This document shows, piece by piece, positions 34,313 through 46,529 of a stretch of 64,000 nt of DNA. This DNA is from Neostapfia colusana. Taxonomy: Eukaryota; Streptophyta; Magnoliopsida; Poales; Poaceae. The notes below the pieces were generated by a model. That model made no database searches, was not told where the DNA came from, and saw only the letters and a program-made list of their open reading frames with translations. The position numbers were made by a program, and so were the translations under genes. Each line of letters opens with the position of its first letter. Positions within the stretch are counted from its first letter, which is position 1. Location: positions 18,405,084 through 18,469,083 of the forward strand of contig JASWHV010000016.1 in NCBI GenBank assembly GCA_030760725.1. Reading direction: 5' to 3'.

Positions 34313-37300
34313 TGTAAAAGACCAAGATTTGACTTGCTAAAATGTTCATCACATCACCACACCACAGCTTATTTGGTGGGTAGCTCATGAACATTTGTGA
34401 AGAGCAAGTAAACACAATCAAGAGGGTGATTAGAGGAAAAACCCCTAAACTCCATAAAGTAAGAGCTCACACACATTAACATGAGGGTATGAGTTCACTA
34501 GTTGGTCCTAAATAATTATAGGAATGCTCATGCCAAGTTTCATGTAAATCCAAACTCTTTTGAGCCACTTTTGGAGACAATTCTAAAAAGGACTATTTGA
34601 ATGCAAGTTCAAATTTCAACTAGTTTTCAGAACTTGAATTCAAAAGTTGACTCCATATTTAAACTCAGCACATTTTTCTGAGTTAGTCCCCCAATTTTCA
34701 TCACCATTGGTGTTATCTTGTCGGGAGCTAAATTGGCATTAATTCAAAACTGAATTTGAATTTGAAATTCAAATGTGAAGTGAATTTGGTTGCACCAATT
34801 TCAAACTGATGAATTCAAATTCATCCTCTGGATTGATGGCTAAGCCTTCCATTCAAGTTTGAGTAGCTGAGATATTTGCACCAACAAAGGAGAGGATTAG
34901 GGGGGAAGCAAGGGCCCACCTGGCAGTCAAATGCACTGATCAAGCACTTCCACGGGCTCTGTTCTACGGGACATGGCAGCGGGCGCCACCGAGCAGCTGC
35001 CGAACCGCCACCTCGACGAACTGGTGTCATGCTGGAGGCTAGCGCCGGGCCTTTGCTTGCCCATGAAGCCACCTCTCGCAGCTCACATGGAAACCCTGCC
35101 GGCTTTCGCATGCGCTCAACCGAAAGTATCGCCATTTCAGCCACTCTCTCGGGTCCTCGGTGCACCGCCGATCTAAGCGCTCTCGTGACCGATGATCAAC
35201 AGCAACTAGACGCGCCCGAGGCTGCTCGAACTCACAGTGAAAACCCTAACCCTTTTCATCCCCTGTCGGGGGAGAATTTCCTCGTTTATTTCTCGGTGTT
35301 CAAAGAACCGAGCTATCCAAGAATCCAAAATTCATGGTGATCGGTCCACCACCGCATGGTCCAAGCTACCCACATGTTCTACATGTCCCCACGGACACCT
35401 AGGATAAGGAACCATCAGAAACCGTCGAGTTTTGGCGCTGCTATTCGGGTTTTTTCGAGTATCCGTCATTTTAGCCGTAGGTCGACGGTGAGGTCCTAGC
35501 TCCGGTCGTTTCCACGGCAAACCGAGTTCATTTTCATGCTCAGCATGCATCTGCGGAGCTGTAGGAGCAAACCGTTCCTAAAATAGGGCCCTGGGTAGCT
35601 CGGGCGACATCGCCGGAGCGGGGGTCGCCGTTGTCACCATCGCGAGCGTCGTTCTGGCCATCGCCGAGCTTAGGAGAGTGCACCAACGTGTTCCCCGAGC
35701 AAAGATGGGCACAGGTGGCGAAATACGTCGAAGGTCGTGCGGTAAAATGGCCGGCCGCGAGCTCTCCAGCGAAGCGCCGCCGTGGGGACACTGGTTGTCG
35801 CGAGGAAGACGAGGGGGGGGCGAGTCCACCAGCCAGTCTCTGTTTCCCAGCAGGGATCCATTTTGCGGCTGGGATCCGGTGCGGCAGCGCGGGTAAAACC
35901 CCGTGGGCTGCAAAGTGGCCGCGATCTCAGTGGGCTGGCTTAAGGAGTGGGTCCCACAACCTGAGTTTAAAATTTTCTATGATTTTCAGATTTGGTTCAA
36001 ACTTCAAATGCCTATAACTTTTGCTAGGAAGCTCCAAATTCAGTGAACAAAATTTTGTTGGATTCATGTTTTTGAATACTAACCAGCAAAACAAGTTTCA
36101 GCTTATGAAACTTATTCTTTTCCCAGAATTAATTCCCTAAAATTTAAATTGCTGGGAATTTTATCTGGAGAATTCTTTTATGGAAAATTCTGAAATTTGG
36201 CTGGGATGTTCATTTTAAAATCCTTGAGTCACAGTAAAAATTTCAGATCCATCCAAGTTCATTTAGTCCCCCCTTATGGTGTGATTAAGTGAACTGCCCT
36301 GAGAAAATGGAATAAGGTACAGAAACATTTTTCAGATTTTCTCAAATCTTGTTTAGGGCATAACTTCATCTAGGATTCTTCAAATAACATGAAACCAATT
36401 CCATTAGAACCATATAAAATTGTAGTCTCCAGAAAGTAATGGGTTGAGCCATGAAAATACCTGGAAATCCTTAGAGACTCTAATAATGACCAAATAGACT
36501 TTTATTTGTACAGAGCTCAAATTAACTTTGTTTCAAATGAATCTTGGTAGAGTTTCTGGCTAGGACCCTATGAAGCCACCATAAAAAATTTCAGATCCAA
36601 AGGGGAGGGCTAGCTGGAGTTACGGTATTTACATATTCAGTTCCAAACATTACATTTAAATTGACATATAGCATATTGCTTATGTGTAGTCGCTGAAGGC
36701 GAGGAAACCCCGGAAGTGCTGGACTTTCCCCTTCTGGACGAAGCACTAACCACTGACCAGCAACAACAAGGCAAGCCCCGGTTTGCATTAACACGTTTTA
36801 TAAAGTTTTGCTTTATGTATACTTAGCATGAGTTATGTTTGTGCATTATGTGTAGGATGGATGAAACCCAAGTGCATAACCAGATTTTCCTACAAGAGTG
36901 AGGGTAGTGTCTAAGTCCTCGAGTAGTCAGGCTGTGCTTAATGTTCATAGAACTTTGGTACAAGTCGAGTAGTTGGAATCTACTCGCGAGTATAGGTGTC
37001 GGGACACATGGGATTGGTTCGAGTGATGTGAGATCACTTTAGTAAGAAAATGAGACTAGGCAGGGGCTAGGGCGCAGCAAGAGGAAGTCTTGTGGGTGCA
37101 GCCCTGTCCGTGTCGATTGAGGACCGATCCGTGTGTGGCTCTGTGGATCAAGAATTGAACGTACCGAAGGCATAGCGGATATATGGGCCCCGATAAACTG
37201 ATGTAACCTATACCTCTGGGCGTCGAGGCATAACGCACCGATTTATAGGTGTAGGTTGAGGGCAGCAAGGTGGAAATCCGCTAACGGGCATAGTGAGATG

Positions 37301-38139
37301 CTCCGTGTAGGGAACCTCCTGTCTATTTGGGTGCGACTGGTTCGAGGTTTGGGCTGTTTGGTGAAAGGTTGTCCCGTACGACATCGAGTGAGCGTGCTGT
37401 GCAGCTCCACGGGTGGGCGTACGTGATGTGCTTTTCGGGTATCCCTGCAGGTGTATATCGAGTCGGTTCACCGTCCCTCACGGTGATGAGTACCGCTTGT
37501 TCACTGCGTCATGACGTAGATAAATTATGGAATGTTGTGATTCAATTCTGCTGATATGTATAAATTGTATTGCTACATGTGTGTCACCAAATATCGCTTA
37601 CTAAATTTCAGATTCATGAACTGTTAACTTGTGGCTAAAAGATGAACTAAGGATGAACTTGTAGGCGTGTCTGTTTGCCGCAATTTAGCATCCCATGTTC
37701 GTCGTGAACTGCATGTAGAGTTTCATGCATAGGGAGTCGGTTACGTCTTGTTGAGCCATCGTGCTCACGGTTGCTTCTGTAAGTGTTTTTCAGGTGAGGA
37801 TTACCCCACAGACTCAGGGTACGAGTCCACCGGCGAGGGCTACCCTCCGTCGGGGACCATACACGCCGCGCTGAGCTGAGGAGTGCAGCTAGTGTGGGTT
37901 GTCCATAGGGCTGGGCAACCGACTTTTGCTAAATAGATGGGCGTGAATTGTATAAACTTAGCTTCCGCTGTTGTAATTTCAATACTTAGTTTGTAACTTG
38001 AGTCTTGTACTACTTTGTACATATTCAGTTGTAGTTTTCTATGTAATACAATATCGTTCTTATGATGTGTGCTGTCGGGTGTCGCATCGTGCGGCACCAC
38101 CCTCTATAATCTTGGGCGAGCGGATCCCGGTCCGCCGCA
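34313..38139 (+). repeat. Element D: 5' LTR of a plus-strand Tekay-like gypsy
   Basis: Begins TGTAAAAGACCAAG and ends GGTCCGCCGCA, 3827 bp, followed three bases later by an iMet PBS. It is related to the B LTR and, in reverse complement, to the A and solo LTRs (for example the ending ..GTGCGGCACCACCCTCT.., and 'gtgtgctgtcgggtg'). The GC-rich frames at 34876-36017 are part of the LTR and not supported as genes. Confidence 0.9.
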
Positions 38140-38142
38140 GGC

Positions 38143-38154
38143 TGGTATCAGAGC
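38143..38154 (+). other. Primer-binding site of element D
   Basis: TGGTATCAGAGC, three bases after the LTR end. Confidence 0.93.
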
Positions 38155-38985
38155 TGCTTAGGGGATATCACACTAATTAACGACTGTATTACGGGAAAAC
38201 TTAGGATTACAGTGAGGATTTGCTAGTATGCCCAAGTGAGGACTATATTAGCATAGTTACTTAAAGTGGCATGACTAACATATGTGTTATAATTCTGAAT
38301 TTTGGTTATGTAACGACGCACCTACGCTCAGGTAAAAATGGTAAGGAACGCCAGCGAAAGCGGTTCAATTTTGGTTAGCTCCCCTGACGAGGAATGTGGT
38401 ACAGGGATAGGTCTCACAGCTTGGTGTGCGATGTTAATATGAAACTATTGGACTCTTCATGTTCCTGAGTTCATATGAAATGCTGATCCCTAGCGTGCAT
38501 TAGGCAAGAAAGTGGAGACCCCATCGTGTGGTCAGTAACGCGATAGTGTGTTCTTCTGGAAATAGCCTAGGAGGACATACGCAGCGCTTGCCATCGGCGT
38601 GCCCTGTAGGGAAGTAGGTGGTATCTGTTGGGTTGATAAAATTCCCAACCGTGATGACCCGTTCACGCTCTACTCGGGTTCCCCGTCGTGTGGTGTAAAA
38701 ACACGATCACGTACCTTGAGACGTGGCTTAATTAAAGGACGGCCATATGGCAAAGACACGGGCGTATGTATTTACTTTCAAATATGGACCTGCCTGAGAT
38801 GAAAACAACTTTTGAGTGTATCATTATTGAGTGTTCTTCTGCAGGTACTAACCACGTATGTATCCCGTGTAGTGCACGTGTGCGAGAGACCGTTTAGTGC
38901 CACAATTGAGACGTATATGCCGGTATAATCCGGTTAGGATTTTCCTTTTGGTGAGGAACGTAGTACCGACATATAAGAGGCATGT
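38155..38985 (+). other. Element D 5' leader, truncated
   Basis: Reverse complement of the element A leader (7670-8530). Similarity stops at about 38977-38990, after GTAGTACCGACAT. No gag or pol follows; the sequence passes directly into LTR-type sequence, so everything from gag onward was deleted here. Confidence 0.8.
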
Positions 38986-38989
38986 GCAC

Positions 38990-40699
38990 AGAAACCCCTT
39001 CCCGTTGAGTGCTCCGGCGAGGTGGGCGGCTAGCGGCCGCAGGAGCGCGAGGAGGAAGAGGACTCGTGGGTCCCACGCGTTAGTCTCAGTTTAAACCGTG
39101 CCGGATCGTCTGTGGCTCCGGATCGATTTGTGGCTACGTGCAAATAACCTTGTCGCCCTGTGTGTCGGTGTCTCTGGTGGCGCCACATCACCCCTGGGCC
39201 CGCTGTCAGCCATTTGATCTTTTCTAGGATAGATTAAATTACATATTTAGTTCAATCTTTAGAAGCCTATAACTTTCGCTACGATTGTCCAAATTGAGTG
39301 AACTAAATTTTGCTGAATTCAGCTATCTGAGTACTTTCCAACAAAACAAGTTTCACTCCATGAAAACCTTTATTTCTCCATAATAATTCTCCAAATTTAA
39401 ACTGTTGGGAATTTTAACTAGAGATTCCTTTAGTGGAAAATTCTGAAATTTTGTCACCATGTTCCCAGTAATATCCCTGAGTCACCATAGAAATTTCAGA
39501 TCCATCGGAGCTCATTTAGTCCACCTAATGGTGTTATTAAGGAAACTGGTCCAGAGAAAAAGAAAAATGTCCAGAATCATTTTTCAGAATTTTCCTAAAC
39601 TTGTTTAGCTCACATATTTTGCTAGGATTATCCAAATTAGATGAAATCAACTCCATTAGAACCACAGAATGTAATGGATTGCTCCATGAAAATCCTTAGA
39701 AGCTCTAGTAATGGCCATTTAGACATTTATTTGTGCAGGGCTCAGAGCTTTGTTTCAAATTTAATTTGGCCAAGTCTCTGGTTAGGTTTTCACCAAGCCA
39801 CAGTAAAAAATTTCAGATCCGAAAGGTAGGTCTAGCCAGAGTTAGGGTCTTTAGATTCACACATATTCTTAATTTGACTACGTGTGGTCGCTGAAAGCGA
39901 GGAAACCCCGGAGATCTTGGACTTCATACCTCCAGAGGAGACTCTAACCACTAACCAACAGCAACAAGGCAAGCCCCCGTTTGCATTTAACAAATTTTAT
40001 CAAGTTTTGCTTTATATTCACTTAGTTTGAGGTATGTATGTGCATTAAGTTTAGGAATGATTGTAGTAATTATATGGAATGATTGTGATGCATTACTGCT
40101 GTTATGACTAAATTGTATTGCAACATGTGTGCCATCAAATATTGATCTCTAAATTTCAGATTTATGAACCCTTAACTTGTGGCTAAAAGATGAAGTAAGG
40201 ATGCACTTGTATACGTGTCTTTTGCTGCAAATTTCCATCCTACCTTTGGTATGACCTGCATGTAGTGTTTCTTGTGTAGAAGAGTCGGTAAAGACTTGCT
40301 GAGCCATCGTGGTCACGGTTGCTGCTATGAGTGTTTGCAGGTGAGGAGTACCCCACGGACTAGGAATATGGATTCACCGGCGAGGACTATCCTCATCGGT
40401 GACTAAGGCTGTGTGGGAGCCGTACACGCTGCAGTGAAGCTGGGTGTAGCTAGTGTGGGTTGTACGTAGGGCTGGACAACCAACTTTTGCTAGTAAGGAC
40501 TATGCGTGAGTTTTATAAATAATTTCCGCTGCAGTAAACTCTGTAAGGTAGATGTAAACTGAAGGTTTGTACTACTTTTGTACAAATTCAGTAAGTTTGA
40601 ATGTAATACTATGTTTCCTTTTCATGTGTGCTGTCAGTTCTCGTATTGCGCGGCATCACCCTCTGTGATCCTTGATTGTACGGATTTCGGTCCGTCACA
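38990..40699 (+). repeat. 3' part of a Tekay-like LTR, probably the tail of element B
   Basis: From about 39190 it aligns with the second half of the element D LTR (from about 35950) and ends TTTCGGTCCGTCACA at 40699. The bases next to it (TTATC) do not match those before 34313 (GTTGT), so it does not pair with the D 5' LTR as a simple insertion. It is in the orientation of B, and the sequence right after 40699 has an undisturbed paralogue at 49333, which suits the right border of B. Assignment to B is inference. Confidence 0.7.
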
Positions 40700-40847
40700 T
40701 TATCCTCCCCGTTTTTTCGCCCGCACTACGTAGTAGCGATCAATCATACTGTATTTTTTGGTTCATGCAGGTGCACTGCACTATGATAAAAAAATCATTT
40801 GTACTGTGATACAGGTCTTTCACTCAACTGCCAACAACAAGACTTTA
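40700..40847 (+). repeat. Duplicated segment, copy 1
   Basis: About 148 bp (TTATCCTCCCCGTTTTTTCG .. CAACAACAAGACTTTA) closely matching 49333-49480. Copy 2 has host-like sequence on its left where copy 1 has the LTR end. Copy 1 continues into ATGGCCATC where copy 2 has U6. Confidence 0.88.
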
Positions 40848-40984
40848 ATGGCCATCAATGCTCATTATTGCCACATGCATAACACTCATTCATGTGCTAT
40901 ATAAACACCTCATGGATAGCTCAATCTCCTCACAGAGACTAAACATACTACTACCCTCGCCATCACTTGCTCGCCAGACCCCTA
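40848..40984 (+). promoter_or_regulatory. Promoter-like sequence without recognisable gene
   Basis: Contains CATGCAT (RY-type, about 40874), TATATAAA at 40898-40905 and a C/T/A-rich stretch typical of a plant 5' UTR about 30-80 bases downstream. No credible coding region follows: the next ATG (about 40998) stops after a few codons. It may be the promoter of a lost gene; weak call. Confidence 0.35.
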
Positions 40985-41602
40985 GTGCTAAGCGTGACCA
41001 ATATGATCACATGCCGCCGTCTTAGGTTTTATGCATGTATCATCGGGCGTGTGCATATAGGCATGTATACTTTGTGCGTGCATGGATGATTGACGCATGG
41101 TTTTTTTGTACTGTTTTGTGGCTTTAGAATAATTGTTAATATGATTAAAATGCAGCATAGGTTTATGAATTTGTCCAGCTGTGTCATCAAGGTTCATGAA
41201 ATTTTATTTTGCATTTATAGGTTCATGAACTTGTTCATCTCTGTTAATTGGGTTTATGAACTTTTCTCTGTAGTTATAGCTGTAGAAATCATTTAAGTAG
41301 GCACGACCGTACTCTTTCATCGAACATTTAAATCTGATGTCAAGGATCATTTGCTCGTGCTGGAGATAAGTGACAAGTTGCAACCGCTTCTATCGTGTGA
41401 CAGGGTTTTTCCAGAACCGGTTGCAATCACCATTGTCAGCACCAGCATTGCAATACGAGCCTGCCCTACGCATCCCTAATCTACTGCGCTCTTTGCAATC
41501 TGACAAAATAAAATGTAATATAACATATGGAGAGGTGAAGGAGCCCATAATGGTGCCCGTAGGATCATTCTCGAAAGGGAGCGGCAACTCTACTGATATT
41601 AT
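40985..41602 (+). repeat. Tandem repeat unit 1, left half (split by CACTA-2)
   Basis: Matches about 48180-48660, for example TTTTATGCATGTATCAT.., TTCATGAA(A)..TTTATTTT.CATTTATAGG, GTTGCAACCGCT and GAGAGGTGAAGGAGC. CACTA-2 is inserted at its end. No gene is supported. Confidence 0.8.
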
Positions 41603-41945
41603 CACTACATGGATTCGACAAACTTACGACGGCTGAGGCCGTCGTAATCAAGTCATAAACCATCGTAAGTTAGCTACTTATGACGGTATTTCTTTACCTA
41701 CGACGGTGTACAGCCGAGGTAATTACCCAATCGTAATAAACCTAACTTACGACGGCTACCGTCGTAAATAACATAACTTACGACGGCGTCGCGCATCCGT
41801 CGTAAGTAATGGCCCAGGCCACATGGTGGCCCAAGGCACGTTACTTACGACGGTTCTGGTGACCGTCGTAAGTAACAGAGCCTAACTTACGACTGTTCTA
41901 GTGACCATCGTAAGTAACAGAGACAGTAGCCGTCGTAAGTTATAT
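41603..41945. repeat. CACTA-2 left terminus and subterminal repeats
   Basis: Terminal inverted repeat CACTACA.GGA, then some ten copies in both orientations of ACTTACGACGGC / CCGTCGTAAGTA, several as close inverted pairs (for example around 41750 and 41850). Confidence 0.88.
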
Positions 41946-42059
41946 TTGTAATTTAAAAAAAAAACAGAAACGCACTAACATGGCACGATGGCCAGCTCAC
42001 AGAACAAACAGTTATGAGTAAACAGTTATAAAATAGTTCATATGCATCACACACAACAC

Positions 42060-44262
42060 AAATTACAAACGGGCTACACACTACCCTCTCGACTACCTCC
42101 GGAGCCGAAGATATCATCTCCACGTGTCTCTCTTGGAACCGGTAGCTGTGGCGATGGGGTAGAGGCCTCCGTCGCCAAACCCTACAAAACACATGAGTAG
42201 TTACGACGGTTTGGATTCAGATATCAATGCCTTTCTCTTTTTTCTCACTCTCTTCCTCTCTCTATACTATTCATCCCCTCTTTATGTTATTCTCACTCAC
42301 ACCCTCTCTCGCACTCTCTCTCCCTCTATTGCAACACTCGATCTCTCCATCTCACTCTCACTCTCTCTCGCACTCCCTCTCTCCCTTCTGTACCACTCTA
42401 CATCTCCCTCTCTCCTTATGTTAGATGAAAAATACAATATTAAAGAGTTTATTACCTGTACCGGAGGCACCTGGGCTGCGGGCTCCTGTGACGGGGTCAC
42501 CTGTGGCGGCTGCCACGCAAAAATCGTGATTTGTTGGCCGTTCTGTCAAGCTAAGGCCTATAATTGAAAAATATTAGAACATATGTATTTCTGAAATGTT
42601 ATGAAAGTAAACTACACTAATTGAAATTACTTACCTCCACCGTTGTCTGCATCTGGGCCATGTAGTTAGATTGGTACTCCTGGATGGACCTCGTCCTGTC
42701 GAGCTCCTCCTGGGTCCGCGTTAGCCTCTCCTGCATGGCACGGAACTGCATGTCCCTCTGCGAGAGACGGCCACTCGACGGACCAACCGACGAAGCCTGC
42801 GTCGATGAAGTGCCTCTCGGAGGTCGCGCCGACCTCGAGTCGACAACTCCCTAGAAAATGGCAAACCTACAAAAGAAAGAAAAATAATAAGTAAAAGAAG
42901 GAAGATTGGAAAACCTAAATCAAAGAAACCAACTCACCGGCCATGGGCCTTCCCACCGCCGCTTGCATACACGGCTTGAGGGTCGATTGGCACGTTTTCC
43001 CAATCGTACCCTTCACCGTGTATTTTGATGACTTCCTGCCCGTACTTTTCCTAAAAACATAGAAATGGTGTTAGTGTGTCAATAATAATATTAGTTATAA
43101 TTAAATTGAATAATTATGTAAACTTACCAATCGATCGGTCGTGACCTGACTGCACTGCCCCGGCTGCGACGGGTCACTTCCCCTGTGACCTCTCTTCCAA
43201 ACCTCGATCGCGCTAGGCTCCTGGCCGGTCTCTCGCTCATGTAGATGCGTGTTAGTAGGATAAGTATGTTATGAACACATAAACGAACTTATAATACACT
43301 TACCATGCATTTAGCCAAACGCAAATGACCATCGGCGCCATAGGTGTGCTTCCCATCGGACCCTCTGCATCCTCGAGCCCTCATGGACTTAGCTTTCAAG
43401 TCATCGCTAGCCCAATACCGACAGAGAGCTCGGTATGCGTCGGGTTGACCCTCTAACCAGGAAATACTAACCTGCACATATTTAGTATATCATTAACTGT
43501 TAACATAAGTAATTATTGAGTTTTTTTAAGAATTAGAACTTACCTCTGCGTATTGATCCTCTGTTAAGTACGTGTTGGAGTGCCTTCTAAAGGGACCCCG
43601 TTCCTGCTGCTGCTGATGCTGTTTCTGGTAGTCGTTAACGGCCTGTATGCGGCCGTACGACAACGCCTGCGTCACGAGCTTCCGAGCGTTTGTGTGGAAC
43701 ACGAGTGTCGCGTGCTCCATCATGCTCTCGCGCGTTTCCTCTAACTGGTACCTCAGCTTTAAGGAAACAGACATTTAATCAATATGCATTAACAATTTAA
43801 ATGAGTTGACGAATGTAAACATTTAAACTTACCATAAAATCGTTCCACACGGCCCCCTGAAGAGTGCCGTGCACCTCGTGCGAGACACAAGCGTAGTCGT
43901 CCCACGACAAAGCAGAGACACCATCGATGACACCGGGATAGTGCAAACGCAGTAAAGCCCCGATGACACCGTTAACCTGCATGTGGTGTCCCTGGCCCGT
44001 GAACGAACAGTCGTACCAGGATCTGCAAAATTTGTTATCTCAGTAAGTATCTGTAGACATCATGAAATATGTATCAAGTATATGATTTTTTTACCTGTAT
44101 CCAACTGGATGAATAGTGACCCACTCACAAGGAACAGGAGGAGGAGCCGCAAAGTGGGTCCTCCTTGTCCGTCGTCTCTGCGCGGGCACCACGTCGGGTG
44201 ACCCAGAAGGCTGGTCACCACTAGAGCCCGAAGGCTCCACGCTCGCCGGCTCCAAAGGTAGG
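42060..44262 (-). pseudogene. CACTA-2 Transposase_24-like gene, multi-exon, first exon deleted
   Basis: Minus-strand exons: about 44098-44262 (RRRTRRTHFAAPPP.., ending at a GTAAAA donor), 43840-44030 (SFTGQGHHMQVNGVIG.., SWDDYACVSHEVHG), 43545-43760 (NARKLVTQALSYGRIQAV), 43310-43477 (GSDGKHTYGADGHLRLAK), 43140-43245, 42930-43060 (GQEVIKIHGEGYDW), 42640-42860 (RAMQERLTRTQEELDRTR coiled coil), 42460-42555, and a last exon about 42060-42180. The exon order is the same as in CACTA-1 and the core exons are largely open, with a stop in the 42640-42860 exon. The initiating exon, seen in CACTA-1 at 21645, is missing because of the deletion that fuses it to TNP2. Confidence 0.8.
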
Positions 44263-44264
44263 GT

Positions 44265-45360
44265 AGCTAGGTATAATGAGGCTAAGGAACATGAACTCGT
44301 ACTTCATGCAAAGAGCTGGTTGTAGGTTGTACGGAATGACAAAGACAAGCCAACAGGAGTATGGTGTGGTGTTTGTACTGAACGGCGAGAATCTATCTGT
44401 CGCCAACCCGATGCGAACATTTCTCACATCACGACTGAAGTCTGGATCGAACCGGTCAAGCGTCTTCCATGCCTCACCGTCGGCTGGGTGTATCATGACT
44501 GCATTGTTCTCACATACACCTTCCTTGTGCCATCTCATGTGTCTAGCCGTTCTTTTTGATAGAAACAACCGCTTCAACCGAGGTGTCACGGGTAAGTAAC
44601 GAAGTTGCTTACGTGTGACTTCTGTCATCACATTATCACCATCATTATTAACAACTTCGACAAACCTTGATTCACCACATTTTAAGCATTTCTTCTCTTT
44701 TGCATGCTCTTTCCAAAAAAGCATGCAATTATCTGGACACACATCAATCTTCTCATATTTCATACCAAGACCGGAAATCAATTTCTTCGCCTGATACATA
44801 TCTTTAGGTATTTTATGAGGCTGTGGAAGGATGTCACTGATCAATTTGATGATGTCGTTGTAGCAGTTATTAGAAAAGAAGTACTTAGCCTTAATTGCCA
44901 TAAGTCTAGTCATGAAAGTGAGGAGGGTCACTTCAATGTGTTCATGCAGCGGCTCTTCTGAAGCTTTGAGAAGCTTGAAGAACGCTTCAACCTCCGTTGT
45001 AGGAGGATCCTCCGTAAACTCTGGTTGTATAGCTTCAAGCATCTCATCCATCCTATCAACCCCCGTGTTATCATCATTTTCCTCTTCCACATCTTGTAAA
45101 GTTTTAGAAGTTGTCTCGCCGTGGAAGGTCCACACCTCAAAATGTGGCGTGTAACCGTTTTGACACAAGTGCATCAAGACTGTCATTTTGTCCAAAAACT
45201 TGGTATTCTGACATTTCGTACATGGGCACCGCACCTTATCGATCTTTGACATTGAAAAAGCTCGATCTACAAAAGCATCTGTCTTGGCGAACCACTCATC
45301 CGAGTGACCACGAGAACTGTTCTTCCAACCGGTATACATCCAACTACGGTCCTCACCCAT
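44265..45360 (-). pseudogene. CACTA-2 TNP2-type transposase, N-terminal half only
   Basis: Starts MGEDRSWMYTGWKNSSRGHS at 45360: a Transpos_assoc domain (residues about 1-90, with CPCTKC), an acidic linker, then the beginning of the TNP2 domain (about 165-365: CPDNCMLFWKEH, CLKCGESR, RHMRWHKEGV, HPADGEAWKTLD, FVIPYNLQP). At about residue 365 (near 44270) it runs into the Transposase_24 coding region, in a different frame, and stops at 44221. The part that should hold the DDE catalytic residues and the C-terminal DUF4216 module is gone. The frame up to the junction is open, so a truncated DNA-binding protein is conceivable. Confidence 0.88.
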
Positions 45361-45464
45361 GTTTGAATCTGCAGTTTAATGTCAAGGAAATTATAGTCAC
45401 TTTATAATTTATTTATGTCATGGCCCTACATCTATTGGAAAGGATAGGTCCTAAACTCACGCAA

Positions 45465-45656
45465 GAGTGACCGAGTGGAGCGTGCTCATAACGAGACGCG
45501 TGGTCTGGATCTAAACGAAATTTCGGCAGCATAACCCCGCTGTTGTCCACTGCACGCCCGAAAATGGTGCAGCAGAGAACAACAGGGTCATGCCACCGAA
45601 ACCTCGTCTAGATCTAAACCCTCGTCTTATCACAAGCCACGCCCCCTCGGTCACTC
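45465..45656. repeat. Imperfect inverted repeat 5' of the CACTA-2 transposase
   Basis: Arms at about 45465-45555 and 45567-45656: GAGTGACCGAGTGGAGCG.. with ..CCCCTCGGTCACTC, ATCTAAACGAAATTTCGGCA with TGCCACCGAAACCTCG, and CTGCAC with GTGCAG near the centre. It lies upstream of the transposase start and could form a long hairpin. Confidence 0.8.
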
Positions 45657-46528
45657 CCAGGCTGTATAAAAAGGGAGAATTCCGAACCTACACGCCTCAC
45701 ATGCGTAACACATGTGAGACGGGCCGGTTCGAAACGGGTGACGCATGTTGTATAGTTTTACGCCAATCTTTCATTTTTGAGTCATTTAAAAAAGAGAGGG
45801 GAAAGAATGAGAGAGAAGGAAAGAACTAGGGAGAGACAAAGAAGTGGGTCAGCCGTCCTAAGTTATGCCCCGCTGAGGCCTGCCATTATCTTACGACGCC
45901 TTTAGGGTTAGCCGTCGTACGTTATGCCCCGTCATAAGTGGGTCAAAGATGAAACCGCCCCGTCGGGGCCCGCCGTCCACGCGCGGGAGCTTGCCGTCCT
46001 CCGTGCCTGTCTTGACTAATACATTACCACTAAATGGGTCGTGACAGACCCTAAATGGGTCATGTCAGGCCGGACCGGGCCGAAACCCATTTATTTACAT
46101 ATAGTAACTAATCACGCAATCAATCAAAGTATTAATTCAACAATAATCAATTACAAATCTAATTAAACAATTAATCAACTAAGATCAAATTAAAAATGTA
46201 ATCACACATAAACACGGTGTCGGGTCACACATACACAATGTCGGGAGGCGGCACGGCGAGCAGGGGCCGGGTGGCGCGGCGAGCAGGAGCTCGAAGCGTG
46301 GCGAGCAGGGGCTCCAGGCAGCACGGCGAGCAGGGGCCGTGCGAGGCGGGTCGGGCGGCGCAGCAGGGCGGGGCTCGAGGCTGGGCGGGGTGAGCGGCGG
46401 CGGCCGAGGCGCTGCCGGGGCTCGGCGCGAGCACGGGCGGCAAGGCGGGGCTTGGGGCGGGACTGCGGCGGCTGCGGCAGGGCGGGGCGATGCGTGGGCA
46501 TGAGTGGGCCACGCGCGTGACCCGTGAG
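45657..46528. other. CACTA-2 interior without supportable gene
   Basis: TATAAAAAGGG at about 45664 faces plus; A/G-rich stretch at 45790-45840; isolated TACGACGCC/TTACG motifs near 45890-45930; AT-rich stretch 46080-46200; GC-rich repeats (GGCGAGCAGGGGC) at 46230-46510 that stay open in several frames because of composition. No gene is supported. Confidence 0.5.
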
Positions 46529-46529
46529 A

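Noticed and set aside
34876..36017. Possible genes in GC-rich LTR core of element D
   Set aside because: Overlapping frames on both strands within an LTR; no recognisable protein.
41620..41945. CRISPR-like array
   Set aside because: The repeats are short, occur in both orientations with irregular spacing, and are CACTA subterminal repeats in a plant genome.
46202..46512. Pro/Arg/Ala-rich frames in CACTA-2
   Set aside because: Low-complexity translation of GC-rich repeats, open in more than one frame.
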